Assembly (NCBI GenBank): GCA_936943465.1
Contig: CAKZJN010000008.1
Location: forward strand, 1 to 13,108
Source of the DNA: an uncultured Rhodoferax sp.
Lineage (GTDB): Bacteria > Pseudomonadota > Gammaproteobacteria > Burkholderiales > Burkholderiaceae_C
Length of the DNA: 13,108 nt
Direction: 5' to 3'
Under the pieces are notes generated by a model, which was given only the letters and a program-made list of their open reading frames with translations, was not told where the DNA came from and did not search any database. How positions within the stretch are numbered: the first letter of the stretch is position 1; each line of letters begins with the position of its first letter. Position numbers and translations under genes: made by a program. This document shows positions 6,687-12,985 of the stretch, one piece after another.

Positions 6687-7519
6687 TGTCTGACGTAGTA
6701 AATCCCCCCGCAAGCACCGAAGCAGCGTCTGACGTGCCCCTGAAGCCACTGGGCAAAGTCGTGGCCGTCACCAGCGGCAAGGGTGGTGTGGGCAAGACTT
6801 TTGTGTCGGCCAATCTGGCGGCAGCGTTGGCCAAGCGTGGTCTGCGGGTGTTGGTGCTGGATGCCGACCTGGGACTGGCCAACTTGGATGTGGTGCTCAA
6901 CCTGTATCCCAAGGTAACGCTGCACGACGTGTTCACCGGCAAAGCCAAACTGGAAGAGGCCATCATCAAGGCGCCGGGCGGGTTTTCAGTGTTGCTGGCG
7001 GGTTCCGGCATGGTGGAGTATTCGCGCCTCACACCCGAGGTGCGCGGTGAGTTTTTGAAAATCATGTCGAGCATGGTGCCGCACTACGACATCGTGCTGC
7101 TGGACACCGGCGCCGGCATTTCGGATGTGGTGTTGTTCGCGGTGTCGCTGGCTTCCGAAGTGATTGTGGTGGCCACACCCGAACCCACCTCGCTGACCGA
7201 CGCCTACGCCACCATCAAGGTGCTGGTGGGCCAGCAAAAGCGCCAAACCATCCGCATGGTGATCAACCAGACCGCACGTCTGGGCGACGGTCGCGCGATT
7301 ACGGTGCAGTTGCAGCAGGTGCTGGACCGCTTTGTGACGACCGAACCGGGCCGCCCCGTCAAGTTGGTGCACATGGGTGACATTCCAGCCGACACCTCGG
7401 TGCGGCAGGCAGTGATGCGCCGCCAACTGCTGATTCAGGCGGCCCCGGGCTGCCCGGCCTCGCTGGCGGTGACCCAACTGGCCCAAAAGATTCAGGAAAC
7501 CGTGATTCCGCGCATCTAG
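6686..7519 (+). CDS. FlhG/MinD-type P-loop ATPase
   Basis: This 277-residue protein belongs to the MinD/ParA/Mrp group. The deviant Walker A SGKGGVGKT is at residues 30-38, DADLGLANLD at 59-68, and Walker B LLDTGAGISD around 138-147. The run EPTSLTDAYATIKVL in its middle is typical of FlhG/FleN, ATPases that limit flagellar number and placement. The N-terminus (about 24 residues before the P-loop strand) shows no DQAxxLR motif, the FlhF-stimulating motif of classical FlhG. No minC, minE or flagellar gene is nearby. The ATG at 6686 overlaps the diguanylate cyclase stop, with a GGG-rich stretch upstream. The 3' end shares CTAG with the convergent DUF429 stop. A link to motility is inference; a Min-like role is the alternative. 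Confidence 0.88.
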   Translation: MSDVVNPPASTEAASDVPLKPLGKVVAVTSGKGGVGKTFVSANLAAALAKRGLRVLVLDADLGLANLDVVLNLYPKVTLHDVFTGKAKLEEAIIKAPGGFSVLLAGSGMVEYSRLTPEVRGEFLKIMSSMVPHYDIVLLDTGAGISDVVLFAVSLASEVIVVATPEPTSLTDAYATIKVLVGQQKRQTIRMVINQTARLGDGRAITVQLQQVLDRFVTTEPGRPVKLVHMGDIPADTSVRQAVMRRQLLIQAAPGCPASLAVTQLAQKIQETVIPRI

Positions 7520-8364
7520 CGTGCCTGTTCATCGCCAGGCGCGGTGACGATCCAGCCTTCCAACGGGTCCATGCCCTCCGGCAAACCATAAAGCGCGCTG
7601 CCCTTCTCGTTTTGCCCATGCGCCCACGCGGCTTGCATCAGGCACAACACCGCGTCTAGGCTATCGCCACTGGCATCTTCCGCTAGCTGCTCCTGCTGGG
7701 CAGTGCTGAGTTTCATGCGCAAGCCCAAACGGGTTTGCCCTAATTCCAGCGCCGTCAACAAGTCCTTGCGCGCAATCAGCCGTTCCGGCGTTTGCTTCGC
7801 ACGGTCATCGCTCTTGTAACTGCGGGCACCCAATACCTCGCGCGCAAGCAGACCCGGATAGGCCTCCAGTGCCACGCGGGGCGCATCCGGTCGCGGCGCT
7901 TGCAGGCCGGGCAGATAGACGCCGGCCTCCAGCAGGCGCGGAACACCCGCATGCAGCATGAAGGCCACCGGAGGGTTGACCCATTTCATGGACGGGCTGC
8001 TCATGGCCGGGCGGTCGGTCGCCCGATGGGCAAACTTGCTGCCGACAGGCCGCGCCTGGCAAAACGCAGCAAAGCAAGCGCGGATTTCGGCGCGGGACAA
8101 TGCCACATAGTGCCGAATGCAGGCATCCCATTGCAGCGGCCACCCCAGCGCCTCCAGCAGCGGCCTGGGCAGTCCAAAGGGCAAATCAAAGCCGCCAACC
8201 CAGGACCTGTCCCGAACCAGCAAATCGGAAAATGCTTCCAACGATTCCAGCCGCTCGAGAGACTGCAGATGCACACGCCCTGATTGCACCGTGCCCCACG
8301 CCACCACAATCGGCTTGCGCCGCGTGGGACTGCTGGAAAAGTCACACCCAAGCAACAAGTTCAC
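7516..8364 (-). CDS. DUF429-family protein, function unknown
   Basis: About 282 residues if read from GTG 8362-8364. The family (DUF429) has been predicted to have an RNase H-like fold, but no activity is established to my knowledge. The first strand ends in an acidic residue (LLLGCDFSSSP, D8), GGFDLPFGLPRPLLEALG carries D60, EAYPG carries E167, and GDSLDAVLC near the C-terminus carries D234 and D237. These spaced acids fit a metal-dependent nuclease fold, by inference. The GTG is chosen because GCDFSSSP is the family's start and GGGGTAGG lies just upstream. A longer reading to 8595 would overlap the transporter gene and looks like its shadow. It is last in a folE-BLUF-EamA-DUF429 run, 5 bases behind the transporter stop. 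Confidence 0.8.
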   Translation of the reverse strand: MNLLLGCDFSSSPTRRKPIVVAWGTVQSGRVHLQSLERLESLEAFSDLLVRDRSWVGGFDLPFGLPRPLLEALGWPLQWDACIRHYVALSRAEIRACFAAFCQARPVGSKFAHRATDRPAMSSPSMKWVNPPVAFMLHAGVPRLLEAGVYLPGLQAPRPDAPRVALEAYPGLLAREVLGARSYKSDDRAKQTPERLIARKDLLTALELGQTRLGLRMKLSTAQQEQLAEDASGDSLDAVLCLMQAAWAHGQNEKGSALYGLPEGMDPLEGWIVTAPGDEQAR

Positions 8365-8369
8365 AAGGC

Positions 8370-9251
8370 CTACCCCAACGACAAGGCAGCCACACCCAGG
8401 CCAATGCAGGCAGCGCCGGTCAAGCGCACTCCGCGATCGCCTTCGCCCAGCAAATGCCCGCCCAACAGCGCGCCAAACAGCATGGAAACCTCCCGCGCCG
8501 GTGCCACATGGCTGAGCGGAGCAATCTGTAGCGCGTACAGCACCAGCACATACGACACCGGGCTGATGGCACCGACCGCCAGCGCATATTTCCATTGCGC
8601 TTGCCAGTGTTGCCGCAGTAGCACGCGATCCTTGAACGCGGGGGCCCCCAGGCTCAGCAACTGCACGCCGGAAGAGACGTAATACATCAGCATCGGTGAC
8701 AGCAAGATGACCTTGACCGCATAGCCATCCACCACGGTATAAGTGGCAATCGTCAGGCCTGTGAGCAGGCCATACACCAGGCCCAGCCGGGTTCGTGCCC
8801 TTTGCTCCGGCGTATGGGCGTTACGCCAGATACCCGGCCCGCCCGCGATCAGGAACACTCCCGCCGCCACCGCAACGATTCCCCCCGCACCCAAAGTCGA
8901 CAGTTGCTCGCCAAACAAAAAAATGGCGATGCAGGAAGACAGCAGCGGGCCGGACCCGCGCGCCATCGGGTAGACCACGGTCAGGTCCGCAGCGCGGTAG
9001 CCGCGCAACAACACAATGAAATACGCCACATGAATCAGGCCGCTGGCAATGACGCAAACCCACGCCGCCAGGCTCCAGTCGCCCACCTGTTGCCAGGCCA
9101 GGTACAGACCCACCGGACTCCAGACCACCACCGTAAAAAGCGCAATAAAAAAGGCAAACCGGACATCTCCGTTTGCCTTCTTGGCTGCAATGTTCCAGCT
9201 TGCGTGAATCAGTCCGGCCAGCAGGACAAGAACAATGGCCGTGAACGGCAT
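8370..9251 (-). CDS. EamA/DMT-superfamily membrane transporter
   Basis: This 293-residue, very hydrophobic protein has about ten predicted membrane helices in two repeated EamA halves. The first half begins at VLVLLAGLIHASWNIAAKKA and includes YRAADLTVVYPMARGSGPLL; the second begins near LGLVYGLLTGLTIATYTVVDG and includes APLSHVAPAREVSMLFGALLGG. Both halves show the paired helix patterns and the polar PMARGSGP and PAREVSML segments of drug/metabolite transporters. The substrate cannot be told; the family includes amino acid, nucleoside and drug exporters. The ATG at 9249-9251 lies 8 bases behind the BLUF stop, and DUF429 begins 5 bases after it, so it is almost surely in the folE operon. Family assignment is firm, function unknown. 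Confidence 0.9.
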   Translation of the reverse strand: MPFTAIVLVLLAGLIHASWNIAAKKANGDVRFAFFIALFTVVVWSPVGLYLAWQQVGDWSLAAWVCVIASGLIHVAYFIVLLRGYRAADLTVVYPMARGSGPLLSSCIAIFLFGEQLSTLGAGGIVAVAAGVFLIAGGPGIWRNAHTPEQRARTRLGLVYGLLTGLTIATYTVVDGYAVKVILLSPMLMYYVSSGVQLLSLGAPAFKDRVLLRQHWQAQWKYALAVGAISPVSYVLVLYALQIAPLSHVAPAREVSMLFGALLGGHLLGEGDRGVRLTGAACIGLGVAALSLG

Positions 9252-9259
9252 GGGGCGGC

Positions 9260-9682
9260 TTAGGCCCTGCCCATGATGGAGGCCGTGGCCATCAACTCTT
9301 CCAGCAAGGCCAGTGACACTTTGCCCGAAACCGAGTACGGGTCCAACTCCGCTTTTTCCGCGTACTTCAGCAGGATGCTGGCATTGACCTTGGACATATT
9401 GACCTGCCCCATAGTCCAGCCACCAAAACGGCGCTCGCTGATTTCTTCGTAGTGCAGCAGCACTACGTCTTTGTGGCGCGGGTCTTTCTGGATATGCGCA
9501 TACAAATCGCTGACGGCATTGCGGCCACCTTCAATGGCTTGCAAGAAGATGCCGCCGCCGTAGCAAAGAATGCCGGTAATGCCGCTGATGGGATTGAAAT
9601 GGCGGCACTCGGCCAAGATATCTTCAACCGCGCTGCAAGCCGGATCAATTGCCCGGCTGGCATATAACAAACGGACCAACAT
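9260..9682 (-). CDS. BLUF-domain blue-light photoreceptor, short type
   Basis: This 140-residue protein consists of a BLUF domain (about 1-95) plus a short helical C-terminus, like the stand-alone photoreceptors PixD and BlrB. BLUF proteins bind FAD and switch hydrogen bonding on blue-light absorption. The key residues are all present with family spacing: Y7 (LLYAS), N30 (FNPISGITGIL), Q48 (GIFLQAIEG), W89 and M91 (GGWTMG). It should therefore be photoactive. No effector domain is attached, so output must go through a partner protein. GAAAGG inside the end of folE gives a good ribosome binding site, and only 3 bases separate the folE stop from this ATG. Why a light sensor sits behind a pterin gene is not explained by known biology. 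Confidence 0.93.
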   Translation of the reverse strand: MLVRLLYASRAIDPACSAVEDILAECRHFNPISGITGILCYGGGIFLQAIEGGRNAVSDLYAHIQKDPRHKDVVLLHYEEISERRFGGWTMGQVNMSKVNASILLKYAEKAELDPYSVSGKVSLALLEELMATASIMGRA

Positions 9683-9685
9683 GGT

Positions 9686-10411
9686 TCAACCTTTCTGGGG
9701 AATCAGGGACAGGAATTCACGGCGCAAGTTGGGGTCCTTCAGGAACACCCCGCGCATGACCGAGTTGATCATCTTGCTGTCCATGTCCTTCACACCGCGC
9801 CAGGCCATGCAGTAGTGGCTGGCCTCCATCACGATGGCCAGTCCGTCGGGCTGGGTCTTTTCTTGGATCAGGTCGGCCAGTTGCACCACCGCCTCTTCCT
9901 GAATCTGCGGGCGTCCCATGACCCATTCGGCCAGACGCGCGTACTTGGACAAACCAATGACGTTGGTGTGCTCATTGGGCAGCACGCCGATCCAGATCTT
10001 GCCAATCACCGGGCAAAAATGGTGGCTGCAGGCGCTGCGCACCGTGATGGGCCCGACGATCATCAGCTCATTGAGGTGCTCGGCATTGGGAAATTCGGTG
10101 ATGGTGGGGGCGTGCACATAGCGGCCACGGAACACTTCGTTCACATACATCTTGGCAACACGGCGGGCGGTCTTGTCGGTGTTGTGGTCGGAATCGATGT
10201 CGATCACCAGGCTGTCCAGCACCGCCTTCATCTTGTCTTCGACTTCATCCAGCAGCTTCTCGAGTTCGCCGGGCTCGATGAACTGCGCGATGTTGTCGTT
10301 GGCATTGAAACGCTTGCGCGCAGCCCGAATGCGTTCGCGAATTTTGACGGAAACCGGGGTTCCCTCATCGGCATCGGTTGGGTTCATGCTGGTCTGCGAT
10401 TTCATTAACAT
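9686..10411 (-). CDS. folE: GTP cyclohydrolase I
   Basis: This protein has 241 residues. It converts GTP to 7,8-dihydroneopterin triphosphate, the first step of tetrahydrofolate (and other pterin) synthesis, as a cytoplasmic decamer. The zinc ligands are visible as C128 and H131 in SACSHHFCP and C201 in HYCMAWRG, with E. coli-like C-x2-H spacing. TDKTARRVAKMYVNEVFRG and GLSKYARLAEWVMGRPQIQEE are also hallmark segments. The N-terminus has alternative ATGs at residues 3 and 9; the first (10409-10411) is kept, but none has a strong ribosome binding site, so the true start may be up to 8 codons later. It leads the run folE-BLUF-EamA-DUF429. The next enzyme of the pathway, NudB, is encoded upstream on the same strand. 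Confidence 0.96.
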   Translation of the reverse strand: MLMKSQTSMNPTDADEGTPVSVKIRERIRAARKRFNANDNIAQFIEPGELEKLLDEVEDKMKAVLDSLVIDIDSDHNTDKTARRVAKMYVNEVFRGRYVHAPTITEFPNAEHLNELMIVGPITVRSACSHHFCPVIGKIWIGVLPNEHTNVIGLSKYARLAEWVMGRPQIQEEAVVQLADLIQEKTQPDGLAIVMEASHYCMAWRGVKDMDSKMINSVMRGVFLKDPNLRREFLSLIPQKG

Positions 10412-10435
10412 GGAAAGATATTACCAGCCTTTAGC

Positions 10436-10500
10436 GAGTAGGGTCATAGCCTCGAGAGGCCCGAAAACACTATGCCTTTTGCTATCAATTTAGTAGTCTC
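10436..10500. repeat. Possible Comamonadaceae intergenic repeat remnant
   Basis: The clsB-folE gap holds, on the minus strand, CTACTAAATTGATAGC, then a GGCATAG block and GCCTC-TC-GAGGC, ending TATGACC. The outer blocks can fold into an imperfect hairpin. From memory, similar ACTAAATTGATAGC...GAGGCC elements recur between genes in Comamonadaceae genomes. The last codons and the stop of clsB (GAC TAC TAA) fall inside its edge. Only one copy is in the window, so repetition itself cannot be shown here. The folE promoter must also lie in or near this gap. Confidence 0.35.
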
Positions 10501-11695
10501 GTCCGGTTAAGAACAGCGTCATGCGCATCAGGAAGTAGGCTACGCGATCTTTCAGTCGCTGGCCCAACGGCCGTTGCTGAAACTGCGCCTTGTCCAATTG
10601 CACGCTGTCCCGGTCGATGGCGGTATTGAGCCGCTGCAACAAGTCTGCGGCAAAGGCCGCATCCAGCACCACCACATTGGCCTCACGCGCCAGCAGCAGG
10701 CTCAAGGGGTCCAGGTTGGACGAACCCACCGTGGACCACTGGCCATCGATCACCGCCACCTTGGCGTGCAGAAAGCCCGTCTGGTACTCGTGAATCTCCA
10801 CCCCCGCTTCCAACAAGCCGCCATAGAAAGCTTTCGCCGCGTGGAACTGCATGAAATGCTCATAGCGACCTTGCAGCAACAGGCGTACCCGCACCCCGCG
10901 CTGGACGGCATGTACCAGGGCGCGCCGCAGTTTGGCGCCGGGCATGAAATAGGCGTTGGCAATCACCACTTCGGTCTTGGCACGGGCAATGGCCTGGCGG
11001 TAGGCCCGCTCGATGCGGGTCCGGTTGCGCACGTTGTCGCGCAAGAGCAGACCGGCGCGCATGCCCTCTTCCTTGTGCTCTGCCTTGGACCCTGTGCTAG
11101 CCGGTTGCGCTGCGCGGGTTGGCTGCGATCGATACAACACCTGCTCGAGTGCGGCCCGACTGGCTTGGCGCGCGAACTGCAAGCGACGCCAAAACTGCTC
11201 CATGGCCGCGTCAATGTCGGCCACCAGCGGGCCAGTGACTCGCACAGCAAAGTCAAACCGGGGCGTGGCCTGCGGGCCATGGTCCTCCTCAAAGTGGTCA
11301 TCCACCACGTTGATGCCGCCGCAAAATGCCACCGATCCATCGACCACGCAGAGCTTGCGGTGCAGCCTGCGCCAGCGCCCCGGAATCAGCAAGCCAAAGG
11401 AACCCAACGGAGAGAACCGGTGCCACTGCACGCCACTCTGTGTCAGGCGTTCGGTCCACGTGGGCGGTAAGGTCGGCGTTCCGATGCCATCCACCACCAG
11501 CGTCACTTTCACACCCCGCATCGAGCACGCGGCCAGTGCCAGCATGACCTGCTCGCCTACCGGATCGTCATGAAAAATATAGCTTTCCAGCCGTACCTCG
11601 TATCGCGCATCTTGCAATGCCGCAAGCAATGCCGGAAAGTACGCCTGCCCGGTAAAGAGCAATTGCACCGTGTGACCGCTGCGGAACGTGGGCAT
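10490..11695 (-). CDS. clsB: Cardiolipin synthase B (phospholipase D family)
   Basis: This 401-residue protein, read from ATG 11693-11695, has two phospholipase D HKD motifs: HRKLCVVDG with H112/K114/D119 and HAKVAVIDG with H310/K312/D317. It should form cardiolipin at the inner membrane by phosphatidyl transfer, as E. coli ClsB does from phosphatidylethanolamine and phosphatidylglycerol. The N-terminus has no transmembrane pair, unlike ClsA, and matches the shorter ClsB/YbhO type (LLFTGQAYFPALLAALQDARYEVRLESYIF). The central stretch (about 183-212) is a charged linker. The ATG is preferred over an upstream in-frame start at 11761, which would overlap the nuclease gene. Two bases separate it from that gene's stop; the E. 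coli ybhP-ybhO pair has the same order. Confidence 0.94.
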   Translation of the reverse strand: MPTFRSGHTVQLLFTGQAYFPALLAALQDARYEVRLESYIFHDDPVGEQVMLALAACSMRGVKVTLVVDGIGTPTLPPTWTERLTQSGVQWHRFSPLGSFGLLIPGRWRRLHRKLCVVDGSVAFCGGINVVDDHFEEDHGPQATPRFDFAVRVTGPLVADIDAAMEQFWRRLQFARQASRAALEQVLYRSQPTRAAQPASTGSKAEHKEEGMRAGLLLRDNVRNRTRIERAYRQAIARAKTEVVIANAYFMPGAKLRRALVHAVQRGVRVRLLLQGRYEHFMQFHAAKAFYGGLLEAGVEIHEYQTGFLHAKVAVIDGQWSTVGSSNLDPLSLLLAREANVVVLDAAFAADLLQRLNTAIDRDSVQLDKAQFQQRPLGQRLKDRVAYFLMRMTLFLTGRDY

Positions 11696-11697
11696 GC

Positions 11698-12441
11698 TCA
11701 GCCGCCGACCGGCACCCATTCCAGATCGGCAATCAGCGGCAGATGGTCCGACATGCGCCACCAGATACGCCCGCGCGGCACATGCTGCGCAAGCGGCCGC
11801 AACCCCCGCACATAAATGTGGTCAAACTGCACCACAGGCACCCGCGACGGAAAGGTGGGAATTTGCACGGCCGACGCCGATTGCAACCCCACCGTTGCCA
11901 ACGGGTTCGACAGCAAGGCGCCCCAGTCATTGAAATCTCCAGCGACCACGACCGGCGCCACCTCGGGAATTTCGCGCTGGATGTAGCGCGCCAATTGCCC
12001 GAGCTGTCGCACGCGGCTGGCCCGAATCAGCCCCAGGTGCACCACCACCACATGGACGCGGTGGCCGTCAACTTCCACCTCGGAATGCAAAAGACCCCGC
12101 TGTTCAAACCGGTGGTCCGACATGTCCTCGTGCTGGTGCCCCAGCACCGGCCAGCGCGACAGCATGGCGTTGCCGTGCTCGCCCTGGCGCGTCACCGCGT
12201 TGGTGCGGTACACCGCGTGGTAGCCCTCGGGAGCCAGGTAGTCGGCTTGCGGAACCTCCGGCCAGTGCTTGAAAAAGCGCGCCTCGCGGTGGTTGAGCTT
12301 GCGCACCTCCTGCAAACACACGATGTCGGCATCGAACTGCTCCACCGCGTGGCCCAGGTTGTGAATTTCCAGGCGTCGCACCGGGCCCAGCCCTTGCACA
12401 CCTTTGTGGATGTTGTAGGTGGCCACACGAATGCGCGTCAT
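11698..12441 (-). CDS. Endonuclease/exonuclease/phosphatase family protein (YbhP-like)
   Basis: This 247-residue metal-dependent phosphoesterase is of the EEP (DNase I-like) fold. Active-site marks occur in family order: ATYNIHKG (N10), VCLQEV (E45), VHLGLIRASR (H135), VVAGDFNDW (D169, N171), FDHIYV and the terminal SDHLPL (D232, H233). No signal peptide is seen, so it is probably cytoplasmic or membrane-associated. Substrate could be nucleic acid, a phospholipid or an inositol phosphate; the fold does not decide. The ATG at 12439-12441 overlaps the nudB stop by four bases (ATGA), and clsB starts two bases after its stop. Pairing with clsB, as with ybhP in E. coli, favours a role around phospholipids, which is inference. 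Confidence 0.9.
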   Translation of the reverse strand: MTRIRVATYNIHKGVQGLGPVRRLEIHNLGHAVEQFDADIVCLQEVRKLNHREARFFKHWPEVPQADYLAPEGYHAVYRTNAVTRQGEHGNAMLSRWPVLGHQHEDMSDHRFEQRGLLHSEVEVDGHRVHVVVVHLGLIRASRVRQLGQLARYIQREIPEVAPVVVAGDFNDWGALLSNPLATVGLQSASAVQIPTFPSRVPVVQFDHIYVRGLRPLAQHVPRGRIWWRMSDHLPLIADLEWVPVGG

Positions 12442-12935
12442 GCTGCGTCCCCCCGGGTCGCCGCTACTAAGCCTGTAAAGCGCGGCAGCATCAAAATGGC
12501 TTCGGCATTGCTGGGCGAAAAGCACATTTCCGCCGCCTCCTGGTAGGGCAGCCACTGGTAGGCCGTGTGCTCGCGCGGGCTCAAGCGCACCGGCGTGCCC
12601 ACAGGCACTTGCAGGCCAAACACGCGCTCGGTGTTATGAATAGTGCCGGGCGCGTAGCGGTGCAACCAGCGGGCATAAATGCTGTACACATTTTCGAGGC
12701 CCCAGTCCTGCAGGCCGGCGTACAAGGGCGTTCCCGGCTGACAGTCGATGCCGGTTTCTTCGGCCACCTCGCGGATGGCTGTGGCCTCAAAACTGTCAAG
12801 CACATCGTCCTTGCTGCCGGTCACCGATTGCCAGAAGTCCTCGGTCGTATCGGCACGCCGAATCAGCAAGACATCCAGCGCAGCGGTGTAAATCACCACC
12901 AGCACGGACTCGGGAATTTTGAAAGCTTTGGGCAT
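12438..12935 (-). CDS. nudB: Dihydroneopterin triphosphate diphosphatase (Nudix)
   Basis: This 165-residue Nudix hydrolase removes pyrophosphate from dihydroneopterin triphosphate, the step after FolE in folate synthesis. FWQSVTGS followed by REVAEETGI (55-63) is the Nudix box; the usual Gx5E is here G40-x6-D47, one residue longer and Asp for Glu. HRYAPGTIHNTERVFGL (92-108) is characteristic of NudB. The ATG at 12933-12935 matches the family start (MPKAFKIPESVLVVIY) but directly follows the T-run of a terminator, so no ribosome binding site is seen. A TTG at 12951-12953, inside the hairpin with AAAGGG upstream, would add six residues. It overlaps the EEP gene by ATGA and follows aspS, as in E. 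coli. Confidence 0.93.
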   Translation of the reverse strand: MPKAFKIPESVLVVIYTAALDVLLIRRADTTEDFWQSVTGSKDDVLDSFEATAIREVAEETGIDCQPGTPLYAGLQDWGLENVYSIYARWLHRYAPGTIHNTERVFGLQVPVGTPVRLSPREHTAYQWLPYQEAAEMCFSPSNAEAILMLPRFTGLVAATRGDAA

Positions 12936-12963
12936 AAAAAAGGGCGCTATCAAAGCGCCCTTT
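12936..12963 (-). terminator. Intrinsic terminator after aspS, touching the nudB start
   Basis: On the minus strand AGGGCGCT (12954-12961) pairs perfectly with AGCGCCCT (12941-12948) around a five-base loop, followed by a run of Ts (12936-12941) that ends at the nudB ATG. AAA before and TTT after lengthen the stem to ten or more pairs. It lies about 23 bases after the aspS stop. The form is a textbook terminator, but its position means nudB must rely on read-through or on a start signal inside the hairpin. Confidence 0.8.
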
Positions 12964-12985
12964 CATTGTGCACCGACCCAGGCGT

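Noticed and set aside
8365..8595. N-terminal extension of the DUF429 frame
   Set aside because: It overlaps the end of the EamA transporter gene, is Cys/Arg/Gly-rich and resembles nothing; the family start motif comes right after GTG 8364.
10574..11470. A 298-codon open frame on the plus strand
   Set aside because: It is antisense to clsB, whose two HKD motifs are intact; no domain is seen in the antisense translation.
11696..11761. Upstream start for clsB
   Set aside because: It overlaps the well-supported C-terminus of the EEP gene; the ATG two bases after that gene's stop fits better.
11743..12546. A 267-codon open frame on the plus strand
   Set aside because: It is antisense to the EEP gene and part of nudB, with a His/Arg/Val-rich low-information translation.
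12442..12555. Upstream start for the EEP gene
   Set aside because: It lies inside nudB in another frame, and MTRIRVATYNIHKG is the expected N-terminus.
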